Part shown: piece after piece, positions 62,028-64,000 of the stretch | Numbering within the stretch: position 1 is the stretch's first letter | Layout: each line of letters opens with the position of its first letter | NCBI GenBank assembly: GCA_027459505.1 | Contig: DAIDIE010000020.1 | Coordinates: forward strand, 117,495 to 181,494 | Direction: 5' to 3' | Source of the DNA: Acidobacteriota bacterium | Lineage (GTDB): Bacteria; Acidobacteriota; Terriglobia; Terriglobales; SCQP01 | Length of the DNA stretch: 64,000 nucleotides | The notes under the pieces: generated by a model | What the model was told of the DNA's origin: nothing | Databases searched by the model: none | Seen by the model: the letters and a program-made list of their open reading frames with translations, nothing else | Made by a program: the position numbers and the translations under genes

Positions 62028-63779
62028 CTATTCCACACTTTGCAGTTCTTCTTCCAGGAGCTGTTTCTCGTAAAGCGATGCGTACAGACCGCCGCTGCCG
62101 ATCAATTGTGAGTGCGTGCCGCGTTCGGCAATCCGCCCTTGCTCCAGCACGATGATCTGATCGGCGTTGCGCACGGTGGAAACACGGTGGCTGATGAGCA
62201 GCGTGGTGCGCCCCCGCATCAGCTCCTGCAACCGCTCCAGTATGCGTTCTTCGGTGATGGTGTCGACGCTGGCCAGCGCGTCGTCGAGAATGAGAATGCG
62301 GGGATTGCGGATCAGCGCCCGCGCCAAAGCGGTCCGTTGTTTTTGTCCGCCGGAAAGCGTCAGGCCCCGCTCTCCCACCAGCGTCTCGAACCCTTTGGGA
62401 AAGTCACTCACATCGCTGCCCAGGCTGGCGGCGCTGGCGGCGTTGCGGACCTCTTCCCCGGTCGCGGCGGGCGCGCCGAAAGCGATGTTGTTGTGCAGCG
62501 TGTCGCTGAAGAGAAACGTCTCCTGCGGGACGATGCCGAGATTGGAGCGCAGCACCTGCAGCGGAATGCTGGCGATGGGGTGGCCATCAATGAGCAGTTC
62601 TCCGGCGCTGGGCTCGATAAAGCGTGGCAGCAGCGAAATCATCGTGGTTTTGCCCGCCCCTGTGGCGCCCACGATCGCCAGGCATTGTCCGGCGGGAACG
62701 TGCAGGCTCACATTGTGCAGAACTTCCGTGTCGCCGTAGCCCACGCTGACGTTGCGGAACTCGATGTCGCCTTGAATGGTGTTGATTGAGCGGTCGGTCC
62801 GGGGCCCGTCGGCGATTTCCGGAGAGGTGGCTAAAATTTCCTGGATGCGCGCCATGGAGGCAGTGCCGCGCTGTACCAGGTTAATGACCCACCCCAGCGC
62901 CAAAATCGGGAACGACATCTGCAGCATGTACATGTTGAAGGCGACATAACTGCCCAGGGTGATCTGATGTGCCAGCACGGCGCGTCCGCCCGTCCACAGC
63001 ACCAGCACAAACGCCGCCCCCAGCAGCAGTTGCAGCATGGGGTTGAAGGCGCCCGAAAGCGCCACCAGCCGCAGGTTGCGCCGGATGTAGTCGCGGTTCA
63101 GCCGCTCGAAGCTCTCGATTTCGGCCTCTTCACGGGCATAGGCGCGCAAGACCCGCAGCCCGCTCAAGCTCTCTTCCACCCGCGTCGCCAATGACGAAAA
63201 CATCGATTGAATGCGCTCAAAGCGCTCATGGATGCGCTTGCCAAACCACTGCACCGCCAGTGAAATGAACGGGGTGGGAAGAAAGACAAGCAGCGTCAGG
63301 CGCGCGTCGATGTGCAACAGGATGGTCAGCACCACCACAAACAGCACCACCGCGTTGGCCGAGTACATCAGGCCGGGGCCCACCATGTTGCGCACCGCGT
63401 TGAGGTCGTTGGTGCAGCGCGCCATCAGATCGCCGGTGCGCAGGCGCTGGTAGAAGCTGGCGGGCATCTGTTCCAAATGCCGCATGAGGTCGTTGCGCAG
63501 ATCGTATTCGACCTTGCGTGAGGTGCTGATCAGGATCCAGCGCTGCTGGTATTGCAAAATGCCGCGCACCAGCACCGCCAAAATCAATAATCCGCAGTAG
63601 AGGAGCAAGCGGTGTACGGAAAAATCCTGGCGCAATCCATCAAAAGTGAGCTTGTAGATCCAGGGAATACTGCTCAGCGCCAGCGAGTTGAAGACCAGGA
63701 TGACAAATCCCAGCCCCAATTCGCGCCAGTAGGGGCGCAGATAAGGAAAGATTGACTTCAGGTGTGATGACGCCGGCAT
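62028..63779 (-). CDS. ABC exporter half-transporter, MdlA/YheI-like
   Basis: A 583-residue ABC exporter subunit from ATG 63779 (a GTG three codons earlier is in frame but lies too close to the promoter). It has six membrane helices in about 15-310 and a nucleotide-binding domain with Walker A GATGAGKTT, signature LSGGQKQRTALARAL and Walker B ILILDDALASVD. Aspartate replaces the catalytic glutamate after Walker B, so one ATP site of the heterodimer is degenerate while the site using this subunit's canonical signature is intact. This asymmetric arrangement is typical of MdlA/MdlB- and TM287/288-type exporters. It is the first gene of the pair. Confidence 0.94.
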   Translation of the reverse strand: MPASSHLKSIFPYLRPYWRELGLGFVILVFNSLALSSIPWIYKLTFDGLRQDFSVHRLLLYCGLLILAVLVRGILQYQQRWILISTSRKVEYDLRNDLMRHLEQMPASFYQRLRTGDLMARCTNDLNAVRNMVGPGLMYSANAVVLFVVVLTILLHIDARLTLLVFLPTPFISLAVQWFGKRIHERFERIQSMFSSLATRVEESLSGLRVLRAYAREEAEIESFERLNRDYIRRNLRLVALSGAFNPMLQLLLGAAFVLVLWTGGRAVLAHQITLGSYVAFNMYMLQMSFPILALGWVINLVQRGTASMARIQEILATSPEIADGPRTDRSINTIQGDIEFRNVSVGYGDTEVLHNVSLHVPAGQCLAIVGATGAGKTTMISLLPRFIEPSAGELLIDGHPIASIPLQVLRSNLGIVPQETFLFSDTLHNNIAFGAPAATGEEVRNAASAASLGSDVSDFPKGFETLVGERGLTLSGGQKQRTALARALIRNPRILILDDALASVDTITEERILERLQELMRGRTTLLISHRVSTVRNADQIIVLEQGRIAERGTHSQLIGSGGLYASLYEKQLLEEELQSVE

Positions 63780-63790
63780 GCAGTACACAA

Positions 63791-63796
63791 ATTATA
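63791..63796 (-). promoter_or_regulatory. Perfect TATAAT -10 box of the ABC exporter operon
   Basis: The minus strand reads TATAAT at 63796-63791, so transcription would start near 63784, about five bases before ATG 63779. This is another nearly leaderless mRNA. The -35 region is poor (TTAAGC at an 18-base spacing). Confidence 0.6.
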
Positions 63797-63836
63797 GCGC
63801 CCCGCCCCCGGGGTGCTTAACCGGCGCTGGGCGTCA

Positions 63837-64000
63837 CGAGCCAGGGCCGAGTCGTAAGGAGCGAGCCACCGAGTCCTCCCTGCGGGAGGAGATCGCAGGT
63901 GGAGGGCCGCGAAATTCCGAAGGGCGGCTCCCTCGCGCGGGAGAGGAGCCCGGCATCGGCGGCTTCACGTTCTCACTGGAGAACGTGCCAGCGACCAACG
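63837..64000. repeat. Second copy of the hairpin-rich dispersed repeat (runs off the window)
   Basis: CGAGCCAGGGCCGAGTCG (63837-63854) is followed by 142 bases (63859-64000) that match 27560-27701 with only three differences. One change (C at 27630 to T here) makes GGCTCC/GGAGCC pairing perfect, and another falls in the loop of the GTTCTC/GAGAAC hairpin, so the stems seem conserved. The right end is outside the window. It lies in the upstream region of the ABC exporter operon. Confidence 0.8.

Noticed and set aside
1..64000. CRISPR arrays, tRNA/rRNA genes, integrated phage
   Set aside because: No regularly spaced direct repeats, no cloverleaf candidates, no rRNA-like stretch and no phage structural genes or integrase were seen. 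The XRE-HD-eIF2B and PD-(D/E)XK genes are not in an evident defence island.

Overview
The window looks like chromosomal DNA of an acidobacterium, probably class Terriglobia (subdivision 1 type). This rests on gene content: a GWxTD protein, MacB-type permease pairs, large secreted proteins with carboxypeptidase-regulatory repeats, DGPF/YCII proteins beside an ECF sigma gene, a PDZ-7TM histidine kinase with an NtrC partner, and several plant-polysaccharide hydrolases. Base composition is moderately GC-rich. I saw no rRNA, tRNA, CRISPR array, phage or complete insertion sequence.

Layout. 1-1130: tail of a sigma-54 activator, then a VapB-like antitoxin whose VapC partner is a 28-codon stub. 1147-5241: an ECF42-type neighbourhood (sigma factor, two YCII/DGPF proteins, DinB, VOC and GyrI-like proteins) with an ECF42-like promoter. 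5294-7789: a secreted AmiE-like serine hydrolase fused to a NamZ-type exo-muramidase. 7821-20754: mostly housekeeping and metabolic genes (acyl-CoA ligase, recN, miaB, DUF151 nuclease, glycerate kinase, GT-C membrane protein, phenylalanine hydroxylase, histidine ammonia-lyase, thioesterase). 21145-25925: a membrane protein joining an intracellular regulator-type domain to a GH16 fold that has lost its catalytic acids, followed by a GH3 glycosidase. 26005-30239: a secreted-protein gene broken by a hairpin-rich repeat, and a sigma/anti-sigma/DUF3106 operon. 30450-38461: an orphan hybrid-type kinase, a GH62 arabinofuranosidase, oxidoreductases and a predicted PD-(D/E)XK protein. 38590-44700: a small zinc-ribbon-like protein, a YihY protein and a MacA/MacB-type efflux operon. 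44960-53435: GWxTD protein, predicted outer-membrane protein, PDZ-7TM kinase and NtrC-type regulator. 53538-57598: GH11 xylanase, a SUMF1-fold protein and a large repeat protein. 57864-60002: an XRE-HD-eIF2B-like protein, divergent from the xylanase. 60051-63779: a heterodimeric ABC exporter. The window ends inside a second copy of the hairpin-rich repeat.

How the parts may work together. GH11, GH62 and GH3 would together take apart arabinoxylan. Two loci near these genes, the GH16-like regulator and the SUMF1 gene, each carry a pair of LacI-type palindromes 33-34 bp apart. The GH11 gene shares a 265-bp divergent promoter region, rich in TGTCAA/TTGACA elements, with the XRE-HD-eIF2B gene. The two most novel candidates are the catalytically dead GH16 membrane regulator and the XRE-HD-eIF2B regulator. 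Any regulatory link from either one to hemicellulose use is inference.
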